Below are positions 36,801 to 51,800 of a stretch of DNA of 64,000 nucleotides, one piece after another. The translations under genes and the position numbers were made by a program. The notes below the pieces were generated by a model. It searched no databases. It worked only from the letters and a program-made list of their open reading frames with translations, and was not told where the DNA came from. Position 1 is the first letter of the stretch. Each line of letters begins with the position of its first letter. The DNA comes from SP5GCR1 sp965199685 (GTDB lineage Bacteria > Pseudomonadota > Gammaproteobacteria > Poriferisulfidales > Oxydemutatoraceae), in NCBI GenBank assembly GCA_965199685.1, contig OZ241323.1:1054001-1118000 (forward strand). The letters are read 5' to 3'.

Positions 36801-39800
36801 TCCTCACCGGCTATCACAAAAAATAAGGTACTCAATCCTCCTTCGCGATCAGGTTGACCGAATAGTAAGGTACCGCAGCGCGGCAATGCTGTCTTGGGAT
36901 CCATATCACAAGCATCACTATCGTTCTCGTTATAGCGCAATGCTGGATAACTCGTTGTATTACCAAAGTCCCAATCAGCAATACTCCAATTCTCGTAAAT
37001 ACCACTGGCATTGGTCGGTGATTGTAGTTCTGTGGTAGTCTTGCCAGTATCAACATCAGGTCCGTTTCTGTTGACAGTGCTATCCCAATAACTATCGGCG
37101 ACAACGCGAACATGTATGTTGCCACCAATCATGCCCACATCATTTATAGAAGATTCACCTACTGCATAGCTATTGATTACATCTGAATTATTATTAAAGC
37201 CGAGCAGCACACCTCTACCACTTGAGATGTGACAATTCCCATCCGTAATCTCTATGTTAACAAGCGCATAGCTGTTTCTAATCGTACTGATGTCATCCGC
37301 ATCATCTCGGCTATGGGTAAATTGATTGCCGACCAAGCCACCCACATGGCAGTAACCATACACACGACCTACCGCATAGCTACTATAGACCTCGGCACCG
37401 TTGAAATTTCTGCCGGTCAAGCCACCCACACTATGTGCGTTGGCAGTAGCAGTTGATCGGGCTCGTACCTCGCCGTCTACGAAACTATAACCGATGTCAC
37501 CGATACCACCGCCACCGCCGTTATTTCTACCTACTAAACCACCTATCAGATTAGGGATTGTCGTAGTTCTGCCAACTCCTTCTATGTCGGCATTGACTAC
37601 ACCGCTGTTCAATATCGTGCCGTTATTGGTACCAGCGAGACTGCCGGTATTTTGCTCGGTCGTCTTTGAACCTTTAATCGTGGCATCCCTTAAAATCAGG
37701 TTTCGAACCGTGCCACCCACACTTATAATACCGAATAAGCCTATATTACTTTGAGTGCCATTGTTAATTTGCAAATTGGTTATCGTATGACCATCCCCTT
37801 CAAATCGCGTGTTTAATCCGCTAGGCAGCCAACCGGCATCCGACTCGTTGTTGAAGTCTGCTACCGTCCACTCGTCTTTATTACGTATCGCATCTACATA
37901 GCTTTGAGCTAAAGTGAAATCCAAATCTCTACGCAATTCATATCCCGAACAGGTTTCTGTGTTATCGGCCGACAAGCAACCTCGGGTGATTCTCACTGCT
38001 ACACTGCTCGTGGTATAACCACTGCCGTCAGCCTGATAACGCACCGCATCTAAATCTTCCAAATAGTAGATATCTATCAAATCATCGTCGTCGTCGTCTA
38101 TATCGGCTCTATATGGACCGAATATACGGTCAAAATTATAACCTTGCATATCGGTATAGCTTATCCGTACACGATAGCGAGAACTACTTGCATCTTGTGG
38201 TGGCACCGCATAGCTATTAGACATGATCGAAGTTGACACCCAATCCTCATTATCTATGCTACGCAACTCCCAAGCATAATTGACCACACCGTCGCCGTCA
38301 GGGTCGCTTGCTACCGTCTCTATACTTATCGTCGATGTAGTCACCATCGTTACAAAGCTCTGATCACCGTTGTTAACTTTCATCACGGTTAGAGTCTTGG
38401 TGGCATTGCTCATCGAAAGACCATCGGCGACAGTCAGCTTGATTACAGTATCCTGCATTGATGCATTGCGTGATACAAAATCCACAGGAATACTAAAACT
38501 TAGGGTAGAACTCGTAATTTGCGACTCAGATGCACCTGCTAGCAAAGAAGCCGGCACTGAAGTCCATCGATAATCATAATTACCTCTTAAACCACCTGAA
38601 ATCGTTGCATTTACGACAATCTTCTCTCCCTCTCTTACCGCATCACGATCACTACTTATATCGGTCACTTCTATCTGAGCTACATCATTGCTCACAACAA
38701 AGCTATACACAACTGGGTCACTATCGCCGGAATTGCTTAAAACGACGATTGTCACAGTTGTCTCTCCCGATGAGATAGAAATCGGTTCACTCAACTCACC
38801 ACTGTGCTTGTTGGAAAAATAATTGATGGGAGGCTCGTCCTCTGCTTTGGTGATTGAAATAACCTCACCATTAGGATTGATACCATAAGGCAATAGTCTA
38901 ATAGAAACCTTATTGGCTACGTCTATCGTGTAATCGAATACCGAAAGAGAGAATGGCTTATCGAATACCGTGTCATCTAAAAGTTCGCCGTCGGCATAGA
39001 AAAACACATCACTTAGTCCTGTATCTCCTTGATCTAGCAATATAGCACTGCACGGCGGTAGTGCAGTATTAGGGTTGGCATCGCACGCTGGTTTGCCAAG
39101 GATATCGGTTGCCGTAGTGTATCTAACTATCGGATAATGTGTCGAGGTGCCGAAATCCCAATCGGCAACACTCCAGTCGTAATAAACTTGCATTGTATTT
39201 GTCCCTGGTGCAGTCGGTGTTTGCAATTCAACTTTAGTCTTAGCTTCGGTATTGACAGGAATATCACTATTAACCGTGCGATCCCAATAGCTAGACTCAA
39301 CCGTGCCGGTTGCTCCAACAGCAACCAAGCCACCTACCGTACCGCCACCTTCATTAATAAGACCATATGCATAACTATTCCTTATTAATCCTTGATTATC
39401 GGCTACTAAACCACCAGCACGATTCCGTGTACCGTCACCTACACAGCTTCCAGATCTACTTACTGCACCCGACGCATAGCTGTTGATGATTTCACCATCT
39501 GTGAAATTCTCGGCAACCAAACCACCTACATCGCAAGCACCACTCACATCACCTGCTGCATAGCTATTTCTAATTTTGCCTTTGTTGTTGCCAACCAAAC
39601 CGCCTACTGATAGCGAATTGGTAGACATCGTCATCACATTCGCATAGCTGTTGACGATTACTGCTTGAGTAGAGGCATTGCTGTCATTAAGTGCAACTAA
39701 TCCACCTAAGCTATGTTGTGTTCCAGTAACTTTTCCTTGCGCATAGCTATTGACGACAACACCTTTGTTTTGTGCAACCAAACTACCTACATAGCCGCGA

Positions 39801-42800
39801 CCTTCAACTTCTACATTCGGCATGCCGACATTCTCTACCTTTGCGTTTGATGATAGTGCCGCAAATAACCCGATATACCCATCATCAGCCGTATCTCGGT
39901 TTATCTGCAAATTGGAAATCTTATAATTGTTGCCGTTGAATGTGGTAGCAAACGGTGCATCGCTGCCTCCTATAGGCAACCAACCGATATCCTCATTATT
40001 CATAAAGTCATTGACCGTCCACTCACCTCTGTTTGACATCACATCTACATAGCTTTGAGTAGTCGCAAAATCCAAGTCTCTTAACAGCTCATAACCCATG
40101 CAGGTACCGTTAGGACAACCTAAGGTGATTTTGCTTGTGGTGATATTGTCCGATTTAGGATTTATTTTATAGCCGCTACCGTCTGTTTGATAACGCAATG
40201 CATTCAAATCCTCTAGATAGTAAACATCTATCAATCCATCTTCATCATCGTCAATGTTTATAGGGAACGGACCTATCGTATAATCGCTTTCAAACCCTTG
40301 TCCATCAGTATGGTCCACTAACACGCGATAGCGGCTGGTGATCGCAGGAGGACTCAACACCGTATGACTATTAGTGGAAATATTCATCCAGCCACTATCA
40401 CCCTCATCTCGGCTTTGCCATTTATACGTAAACGTACCGACACCATCTGGGTCATCTTTATTAGAAGTGATGCTTAATGCAGTAGGGCTGACATTCAATT
40501 CCAGTTGTGGTTCACCGCTATTGGTTTTGGTGACGATCAGCATCAATTCTGCAGAAGTGGTATTAAAACCATCGTTGACCGTTAGCGTATAGACGATGCT
40601 TTGTGTCGTTTTGTCGGCTGCCACAAAATTTGGAGTTATCACATCAGTAAAAGACGCAGTCGTGCTTTGTCCTTCATCAATGGATATATCATCCTGTTGT
40701 AGCGAATAATCATAATTTCCACTACCTTTGGCAATCTCAATATTTATGGTAACAGAATCTCCTTCATCAACAGTACTGCCAGCTATTGGCATACTATCAA
40801 ACCTAATAATCTCAACTAGATTCTCCGGACCTACCTCTATGTTGAAGGTATAAGCGATGCCTTCTACCGTAATCGTCAATTCTTCGGTTGTTTCTGCTCG
40901 TAGCGGAATGTTATCGCTTAACTCACCACTAATCTTGTTATCAAAATAATCGATGCTGGATGTATCTCTTGCTTTGATGATTGAAATCGCCGCAGTGCTA
41001 TTGATAGCGTACGGTCTTAGTTGAAATTCTTCGGTATATGGGATGAACATGTTGTATTCAAGCACTAGGGGTGAAAAAGGTTGATTGACAAATATATCGG
41101 CATTATCCTGCTCTTCGCCATCTGCCACAAAAAATACAATACTCAAGCCCTTACGAATAGTTTGTTCGGGTAGTAATGCGCCACAAGGTGGCAATGCCGT
41201 CTCGGCATCCACATCGCAAGTATTAGCATCGTTCTCGTTATAACGCAATGCCGGATAACTCGTTGTATTACCGAAATCCCAATCACCAATACTCCAATTC
41301 TCATAAATATCACTAGCATCGGTCGGCGATTGTAGTTGTGCTGTCGTCTTGCCGCTGTCTATGTTAACGCCTCTGCTGTTGACACTCCTATTCCAGTAAC
41401 TTTCGGTGACATTGGGATCAGTCATATTACCACCGATCATGCCTATATTAAGTATAGAAGAGCGACCTGCTGCATAGCTATTCACTACATCCGAGTTATC
41501 ATTAGAACCGAGCAAAACACCTAAATTCACAGAGACTATTCCCCTACATCCACCACCCGATAAACTCAAGTTGACAATCGCATAGCTATTTTCAATCGTG
41601 CTGATGTCGTTTGGATTATTGCGGTTCGCAGTAGATTGACCACCGACCAAACCACCCATCTGGCAATCGCCACTCACACGACCTTCTGCATAGCTGTTAT
41701 GGATTTCTGCACCATCTGTATTGAGTCCGACCAAACCACCGATGCTATGATTGTTGGTGAGACCATCCACTCGTCTGACTAGTATCTCGCCGTGTACGAA
41801 ACTATAACGAATGTTGCCCATACCACTACCGCCGTTATTTCTACCGACCAAACCACCTATCGGATTGGGGTTTTCTGAGTTAGTATGACCATTTCCTTCT
41901 ATAAAGGCATCGATTAAACCGCTGTTCAATATCGTGCCGTTATTGGTACCGGCAAGACCGCCAATGTTTTGCGCAGTTATGCTTGAGCCTCTAATTTTGG
42001 TGTTTGTCAGGGTCAGATTTTGAACTGTGCCGCCCCTATCTATAACACCGAATAAGCCGATATTCCTGTGGGTATCGTGGCTGATTTGCAAATTGGCTAT
42101 CGTATAACCGTTCCCTTCAAATCGCGTGTTCAATCTGCTAGGCAGCCAACCTGTATCTGCCATATTGTCAAAGTCTGCCACCGTCCATTGGTCTTTGTTA
42201 TCCGTTGCATAGATATAGCTTCGTGTGGTTGTGAAATCTAAATCTCTACGCAACTCGTATCCTGAACAGGTTTCTATGTTACCGACTGACCGGCAACCTT
42301 GGGTAATTCGGGTCGCTACGTTGCTCATTTTATAACCAGTGCCGTCGGATTGATAACGCACCACATCTAAATCTTCCAAATAATAGATATCGATTAAACC
42401 ATCGTTATCGTCGTCTATGTCGGCTCTATAAGGGCCGTTGAACATTTGAGTAAAAGTATAACCTTGCTTATCGGTATAGCTTACTGTCACGCGATAACGA
42501 GAACTACTTACATTTTGTGATGGTATCGTATAGGTATTTGTTCGAATGGAGATATCAGGAATTACTTCCCAGATGTCACTTGTTATGCTGCGTTGCTCCC
42601 ATATATAGTTAGCAACACCGTCGCCATCGGGATCGCTTGTTATCTTCTCTATACTTATCGTTGATGTAGTCACCATCACTGCAAAGCTCGGATCACCGTC
42701 GCTAACCTTCATCACGGTAATAGTCTCAGTGGCGCTACTCATTGAAAAACCATCGGTGACGGTCAGTTTGATTACAGCATCCTGACTCGATACGTCGCGA

Positions 42801-45800
42801 GATACAAAATCCAGAGGAATACTAAAACTTAAAGTAGAACTTGTGATGTTTGCTTCCGAAACATCAGCGAGCAAAGAAGCTGGTTCTGAAGTCCATCGAT
42901 AATTATAATTACTGCTTAGGCTACCTTCAATCGTTGCATTTACACTGATTGAGTCTCCTTCATTTACCATATCACGATCACTACTTATATCGGTCACTTC
43001 TATCGGAGAAGGAACATTGTTCACGACAAAGCGATAAACAGTCATATCAGGTTGTTCGGAGTCTTCTGTGACGGCGATTGACACGATTGTCTCTCCTAAT
43101 GGAATAGAAATCGGCTCACTCAACTCACCACTGTTCTTGTTCGCAAAATAATTGATGGTTGGCTCGTCTCCTGCTTTGGCGATTGAAATAACCTCGCCAT
43201 TAGGATTAATACCATAAGGCAACAAACGAATCGAAGTCGTATCGGTCATAGTTATCGTGTAATCGAATACTGAGAGAGAGAACGGTTTATCAAATATCGT
43301 TTTGTCCAAAGCCTCGCCATCGGCATAGAAAAACACATCACTCAGTCCTATATCTCCCTGGCCTAGCAATATACCACCGCAGGGCGGTAGTGCAGTATTA
43401 GGGTTGATATCGCATGCTGGTTCGGCAGAGATGTCGGTTGCCGTAGTGTATCTAATTATCGGGTAATCTGTTGAGCCACCGAAATCCCAATCGGCAACAC
43501 TCCAAGTTGCATAGATGCTCGTTGCAGCATTTTCATTCGTCGGCATTTTTAATTCGGTACTCGTCCTGGCTTCGGCATTGGTAGTAATATCATTATTAAC
43601 CATAATATCCCAATAGCTAGACTCAACCATGCCAGTTGCACCGACAGCAACCAAACCACCTATCGTACCGACACCAGTAATACGACCACTCGCATAACTA
43701 TTTCTTAACAATCCTGCATTGTTGGCTACTAAACCACCAGCACGATTCCGTGTACCGTCCGTTGCACAACTTCCAGACCTGCTTACCATACCCGATGCAT
43801 AACTATTGATGATTTCACTGCCACTGCTGTTCTCGGCAACCAGACCACCTACATCGCAAGGACCACTCACATCACCTGATGCATAACTATTCCTGATTTT
43901 AGCTCTGTTGTTCCCGACTAGACCCCCTACCGATAGCGTACTGGTGGACATCATCATTACATCCGCATAGCTGTTGACGATAATGCCAGTCGCAGAATCA
44001 TCGCCATCATTGAGCGCAACTAATCCGCCTAGGCTATGCTGTGTTCCAGTAACTTGCCCTTGTGCATAGCTATTGACGATAACCCCCTTACTTTGTGCAA
44101 CCAGACTGCCCACATAACCTCTGCCTTCAATTTTTACATCCGATATGCCGACATTCTCTATCCTTGCTTTTGATGACAGTGCCGCAAATAACCCGATATA
44201 CGCATCATCATGCCTATCTCTATTTATCTGCAAATTGAAAATCTTATAATTGTTGCCGTTGAATGTGGTAGCAAACGGGTCATTGACGGTTGCTATAGGC
44301 AACCAACCGATATCCTCATTATCCATAAAATCATCCACCGTCCATTCATCTCTACTTGACATCACATCTATATAGCTTTGAGTAGTCGTGAAATCCAAAT
44401 CTCTTAGCAGCTCGTAACCAATGCAAGTATCACCAGGACAACCTGAGGTGATTTTGTTTGCTATATTAGCCGAACCATAACCACTACCGTCTATCTGATA
44501 ACGCAGTGCATTCAAATCTTCTAGATAGTAAATATCTATCAACTCGTCATCGTCGCTGTCAATATTTATAGGAAACGGACCTATCGTATAATCGCTTTCA
44601 TAATCTTGTCCATCAGTATGCTCCACTAACACGCGATAGCGGCTGGTACTCGTAGGAGTACTCGACACCGCATAGCGATTAGTATTGGAAATATCCATCC
44701 AGTCACCATCGCCTTCATCTCGGCTTTGCCATTTATACATAAATGTACCAGCACCGTCCGGGTCACTTACACTAGTAGCGATGTTCAGTGCATCAGGATT
44801 GACATTTAATTCCAGTTGCGGTCCGCCGTTATCGGCTTTGGTGACGATAAACGCAAGTTGGGTAGAAGTAGTACTAAAACCATCGTCGACCGTTATCGTA
44901 TAGACGATGCTCTGTGTTGTCTTGCCTGCTGCTACATATATTGAAGGTATCATAATCGTAAAAGCTGCAGTCGTAGTTTGCTGTCGACTAATCTCTATTT
45001 CTCCTGGTTGTATCAAATAATCATGATCCCGATTGTCGCCAGCAATCTCAATATTTATGGCAACAGAATCTCCTTCATTGACAGTACTGCCGGCTACCGG
45101 CACACTATCGAAACTAATAATCTCAGTCAGATTCTCAGGAGTTGTTCTTATGTTCAGGGTATAAGCGACATCTCCCACCGTAATCGTCAGTTCTTCGGTT
45201 GTATCCGTTTGTACTGGGATGTTATTGCTTAACTCACCACTCACCTTGCCGTCAAAATAATTGATGCTGAGGGGATCGTCTGCTTTAACGATTGAAATCA
45301 CCGCAGTGCTATTGATGGCATAAGGTCTTAGTTGAATCCCGGAAGTATCTGGAATTGCCACATCATAGTCAAGCACTACGGATGAAAAAGGTTGGTTGAT
45401 AAATATATCGGCATTATCTTGCTCCTCACCGTTTATCACGAAAAACAAAACACCCAATCCTTTATCGCGGTTAGGTTGACCGAATAGCAAGTTACCGCAG
45501 CGCGGCAACGCTGTACTAGAATCTGTATCGCAAACAACACTATCGTTCTCGTTCTCATCTTCGTTATAACGCAATGCCGGATAACTCATCGCATTACCAA
45601 AATCCCAATCGGCAGTACTCCAATTCTCGTAAATATCGACGGCATCAGTCGGCGATTGCAGTTCTGAGGTAGTCTTGGCATTGGCGGAAGCGTCAGGACC
45701 ATTAGTGTTGACAGTCCTATCCCAATAACTGGCGGTGACATCGGAAGGAGGAGGGCTTCCACCAAGCATGCTTATACGATTTATAAAAGATTTACCTGCT

Positions 45801-48800
45801 GCATAGCTATTGACTATATTTGAATTACCATTAAAACCGAGCAAGACACCTTTATAACTGAAGGCGAAACACTCCCTGCTTGCAGTCTCCAGGTTAACGA
45901 ACGCATAGCTGTTTCTAACCGTACTAATGTTATCTGGATTATTGCGGCTGGTGGTAAATTGGTTGCCGACCAAGCCACCTAAATCGCAATTACCAAACAC
46001 ACTACCCCTCGCATAGCTACTATGGATTTCAGCACCGTTTACATTTCCTCCGACTAAGCCGCCCATGGCATGTCTACTGCGAGTAGAATCCCCGTGGATC
46101 CGTACTCTACCTTGTGCAAAACTATAGCGAATGTTGCCAATACCATCACCACCGTCATTGCTACCTACCAAACCACCTATTTGATTATAGATGACTTGAA
46201 TACGGAGGCTGCCGGTCCCTCTTACATCAGCATCAATTACACCGCTGTTCAATATCGTACCGTGATTGGTACCGGCAAGACTGCCAGTATTTTGCTGGTC
46301 ATTATTTGAACCTCTAATCGTAGTGTCCATTAGGGTCAGATTTTGAACCGTGCCATCCATGCCTATAACACCGAATAAACCTATGTTACTTTGGGTGCCA
46401 TTGTTAATTTGTAAATTGGCTATCGTATGACCATTCCCTTCAAATAATGTATCCAATCCGCTGGGAAGCCAGCCGCTACCCGATGTCCATCCGTTTCTGT
46501 TACTCATTGCATCCACATAGCTTTGTGCTGTAGCAAAATCCAAATCTCTACGCAACTCGTATCCGGAACAGGTTCCTGTATTATCGGCTGACGAGCAACC
46601 TCGAGTAATTGTGTTTGCATCACTACCGATTTTATAACTGCTGCCATCGGTCTGATAACGCATCGCATTCAAGTCTTCTAAATAGTAGATATCTATCAAA
46701 CCGTTATCATTATCGTCTACGCTGGCTCTGTAAGGACCGATTACACTTTCAGAGTCATAACCTTGCATATCGGTATAGCTTATTCGCACGCGATAACGAG
46801 AACTACTTGCATTTTGTGATGGCACCATATAAGGATTTGTGCTACCAGAAATATCGGGTATCACTTCCCAGATGTCATTCGTTATACTACGCTGCTCCCA
46901 TGTATAGCTGGCTACACCGTCGCCGTCAGGGTCGTCTGTTACCTTCTCTACAGTTATCGTCGATGTAGTCACCTCTGCTGCAAAGCTCGGATCACCGTTG
47001 TCAACCTTCATCACGGTCACAGTCTCAGTGGCACTGAGCATCAAAAGACCATCGTTGACGGTCAGTTTGATTACCGCATCGCGCATCAATGCATTGCGTG
47101 ATACAAAATCCACAGGAATACTAAAACTTAAAGTAGAACTTGTGATTTGCGAATCAGACAGACTAGTCAGCAAAAAAGTCGGCTCTGAAGTCCACCGGTA
47201 ACTATAATTAGTGCTTAGGCCACCTTCAATCGTTGCATTCATGCTAACTGTTTCTCCTTCTCCCACCGTGTCCCGATTACTGCTTATATCCACCATTTCT
47301 ATCGGAGTTACACCATTGTTGATGGCAAAGCGATAAGTAACCCTATTAGGTTCGGCAGAGTTGTCTGTGACAACAATTGTTACAGTTGTCTCTCCTAATG
47401 GGATAGAAATCGGCTCACTTAACTCCCCACTGTGCTTGCCGGAAAAATAATTGATGATGGGTTCGTCTCCTGCTTTGGTGACTGAAATAACCTCACCATT
47501 AGGATTGATACTATAAGGCAATAGTCTAATGGAAATCGCATTGGCTATGGCTATCGTGTAATCGGATGGCGAAAGAGAGAATGGCTTATCGAATATTGTT
47601 TCGTCCAAAGGTTCGCCGTTGGCATAGAAAAATACACCACTTAGTCCTATATCTCCTTGACCTAGCAGTATATCACCGCACGATGATATCACGGTATCGG
47701 GATTGGAATCGCACGCTGGTTTGTTAAGGATATCGGTTGCCGTAGTGTATCTAATTATTGGATAGCGTGCGGAGGTGCCAAAATCCCAATCGGCAACATT
47801 CCAGTTGTAATAAACTTCGGTTGTCGTGGTCCCCGGTGCAGTCGGTGTTTGCAATGCAACGGTACTTGTTGCGATACCGTCGTCACCATCGGCAGTAATA
47901 TCATCGTTAACCGTGCTATCCCAATAACTGAACTCCACCGTGCCAGTCATCGCATCGGCAACTAAGCCACCTATCGTACCAGTACCGGTAACACGACCAC
48001 TCGCATAGCTATTCCTTACCAATCCCCGGTTAAAACCAACCAAACCGCTTGCACTATCCAGTGTGCCGTCATCAGGACAATTCCCTGTTCTATGCACATT
48101 ACCCGACGCATAGCTATTGATAATTTCACTGCCGGTGAAATTCTCGGCAACCAAACCACCTACATCACAAGGACCACTCACATCACCTGCCGCATAGCTA
48201 TTTCTAATCACTCCTCGATTTCTGCCAACCAAACCACCCGGTGATAGTACCTCAGTAGAAGTCGTTATCACATCTGCATAGCTGTTGACGATGACTGCTT
48301 GAGTAGAAGCATTGCCGTCATTAACTGCCACTAATCCGCCTAAGCTGTTCTGCGTTCCAGTAACTTTCCCTTGCGCATAGCTATTGACAATAGTACCCTT
48401 GCTTTGTGCAATCAGACTGCCCACATAACCTCTGCCCTCAATTTCTACATCCGATATGCCGACATTCTCTATCCTTGCTTTTGATGACAGTGCCGCAAAT
48501 AACCCGATATACGCATCATCAAACGTGTCTCTGTTTATTTGCAAATTGGAAATCTTATAATTGTTGCCATTGAATGTGGTGGCAAACGGTGCATCGCTAC
48601 TTCCTATAGGCAACCAACCGGTATCCTCATTATCCATAAAATCATCCACTACCCACTCACCTCTGTTTGACATCACATCTACATAGCTTTGAGTAGTTGT
48701 GAAATCCAAGTCTCTTAACAGCTCGTAGCCGCTGCAGGCATCGTCAAGACAACCTGAGGTGATTTTATTTATTATGGTAGCCAAACCATAACCACTGCCG

Positions 48801-51800
48801 TCTGCTTGATAACGCAATGCATTCAAATCTTCTAGATAGTAAATATCTATCAAGCCATTTTCATCGTCGTCAATATTTATAGGAAATGGACCTATGGTGT
48901 ATATATTGCTATGCCCTTGTCTGTCACTATGATCAACTATCACGCGATAGCGGATAGTATGAGCGGGAGCACCCGACACCGTATAGCTGTCGGTATTGGA
49001 AATATCCCTCCAGTCACCATCGCCTTCATCTCGGCTTTGCCATGTATACATAAATGTACTAGTGCCGTCCGGGTCTTCTACACTAAGAGTGATGCCCAAT
49101 GCAGTAGAGCTGACATTCAATTCCAGTTGCGGTTCACCATTATCGGTTTTGGTGACGATTAGTATCAGTTCTGCAGAAGTGGTACTAAAACCATCGTTGA
49201 CCGTTAGCGTATAGACGATGCTTTGTGTCGTCTTGTCGGCTGCTACAAAGCCTAGAGGTATCACATCCGTAAAGGTTGCAGTTGTGCTTTCCCCTCGATC
49301 AATCAGCCTATCTCTCTGCCATAGCGAATAATCATAATCTCCACTGCCTTCGCTAATCTCAATATTTATGGTAACAGAATCTCCTTCATCAACGCTACTG
49401 CCGGCGATTGGCATACTATCAAGACTGATAATCTCGACTGGACTATCGGGACCTACCTCTATGTTCAAAGTATAAGCGATGCCATCTACCATAATCGTCA
49501 GCTCTTCGGTTGTATTCCCTCGTAGCATGATGTTATCGCTTAACTCACCACTAGTTTTGCCGTCAAAATAATTGGTGCTGGATGGATCTCCTGCTTTGGT
49601 GATTGAAATCACCGCAGTGCTATTGATAGCATATGGTCTCAGTTGAAATTTATCGGTATGAAGAATCGCCATACTATAGTCAGACATCAATGGAGAGAAA
49701 GGTTGATTGACAAATATATCGGCATTGTTCTGCTCTTTGCCGTTTGCCACAAAGAATAAAATACTCAATCCTCTATCACGAATAGGTTGTTCGGGTAATA
49801 ATGCACCACAAGGTGGCAATGCTGTCTCGGCATTCACATCGCAAGCATCACTATCGTCTTCGTTATAACGCAACGCTGGATAACTCATCGTATTACCAAA
49901 ATCCCAATCGGCAGTACTCCAATTCTCGTAAATATCAATGGCATCGGTCGGCAACTGTAGCTCTTCGGTAGTCTTGGCGGTGCCAACGTTAGGCCCGCCG
50001 CTGTTGACATCCCGATCCCAGTAATTGTAGGTGATAGTGCCACCACCAACTCTGCGCCCGATCATGCCTATACTATTTATAAAAGATTCACCTGCAGCAT
50101 AGCTATTCATTACATCCGAGTTATCACTAAAACCAATTAGGACACCTATACCCCTATTAGCCGTGATGCTACATGTTCCACTTGCAGTCCTCAAATTGAC
50201 CAACGTATAGCTGTTTTCAATCGTACTAATGTTATTCGGATCATTTCGATTTGTAGTGACTTGACTGCCGACTAAGCCACCCAATCGGCAAAAACCACTC
50301 ACATGACCCGCTGCATAGCTGTTATGGACTTCAGCACCGCTTACAATTCCCCCAACTAAGCCTCCCACGGTAGGTGCATTGCCAGTAAGAATTTCTTCGG
50401 CCCTTACTTCACCGTGTGCAAAACTATAACGAATGTCACCGATACCATGAACACCGTCATTTCTACCTACTAAACCACCTATTAGATTATAGGTATCATT
50501 TGAAAGAGTACGGCCGGTTCCTGTTACATCGGCATCGATTACACCGCTGTTCAATATCGTACCGTTATTGTTACCAGCAAGCGCACCAGTATTCTGCTCA
50601 GTCGTCTTTGAGCCTTTAATCATAGCATCCCTCAAAATCAGATTTCGAACCGTACCACCCATACCTATAGTACCGAACAAGCCTATATTATTTTGAGTGT
50701 TGTTGTTGATTTGCAAATTGGCTACCGTATAACCGTTCCCTTCAAATAGCGTGTTTAATCCACTGGGCAGCCAGCCGCTATCCGCCGTATCGGCGAAGTC
50801 TTCCACCGTCCATTCGTCTTTGTTAGGCGTTGCATCTACATAGTTTTGTGTTGTTGTGAAATCCAAATCTCTGCGCAACTCATATCCCGAACAAACCTCT
50901 GTGCTATCGGCTGACAAGCAACCGCGAGTGATTCTGACTGCTACACTGCTCGTGGTATAACCAGTGCCATCGATCTGATAACGCACTGCATCCAAATCTT
51001 CCAAATAGTAGATGTCTATCAAATCGTCGTTGTCATCGTCTATAACAGCTCTATACGGACCGAATATACGGTCAAAGTTATAGCCTTGCATGTCGGTATA
51101 ACTTACTCGCACACGGTAGCGAGAACTACTTGCGTCTTGTGGTGGTACTGCATAGCTATTAGACATGATCGAAGTCGACACCCAGTCCTCATTGTCTATG
51201 CTACGCAATTCCCAAGCATAATCGGCTACACCGTCGCCGTCGGGGTCGTCTGTTGCCTTCTCTATGCTTATCGTTGATGTGGTCACCAGCACTGTAAAGC
51301 TCTGATCACCATTGTTAGCTTTTATCACGGTAATAGTCTCAGTGGCACTGCTCATTGAAAAACTATTGGCAACGGTCAGTTTGATTACGGCATCTTGCAT
51401 TGATGCGTTGCTGGATACAAAATCTGGCGGAATACTAAAACTTAGGGTGGGACTCGTAATTTGCGACTCAGATAAACTAGCCAGCAAAGAAGCCGGTTCC
51501 GAAGTCCACCGGTAAATATAATTAGTGCTTAGGCCGCCTTCAATCGTTGCATTTATGCTAACTGTTTCTCCTTCTTCCACCGTGTCACGATCACTGCTTA
51601 TATCCACCATCTCTATCGGAGTTACACTATTGCTGATGGCAAAGCGATAAGTAACTCTATTAGGTTCGGCAGAGTTGTCTGTGACAACAACTGTTACAGT
51701 TGTCTCTCCTATCGGGATAGAAATCGGCTCACTTAACTCCCCACTGTGCTTGCCGGCAAAATAATTGATGATTGGCTCGTCTCCTGCTTTGATGATTGAA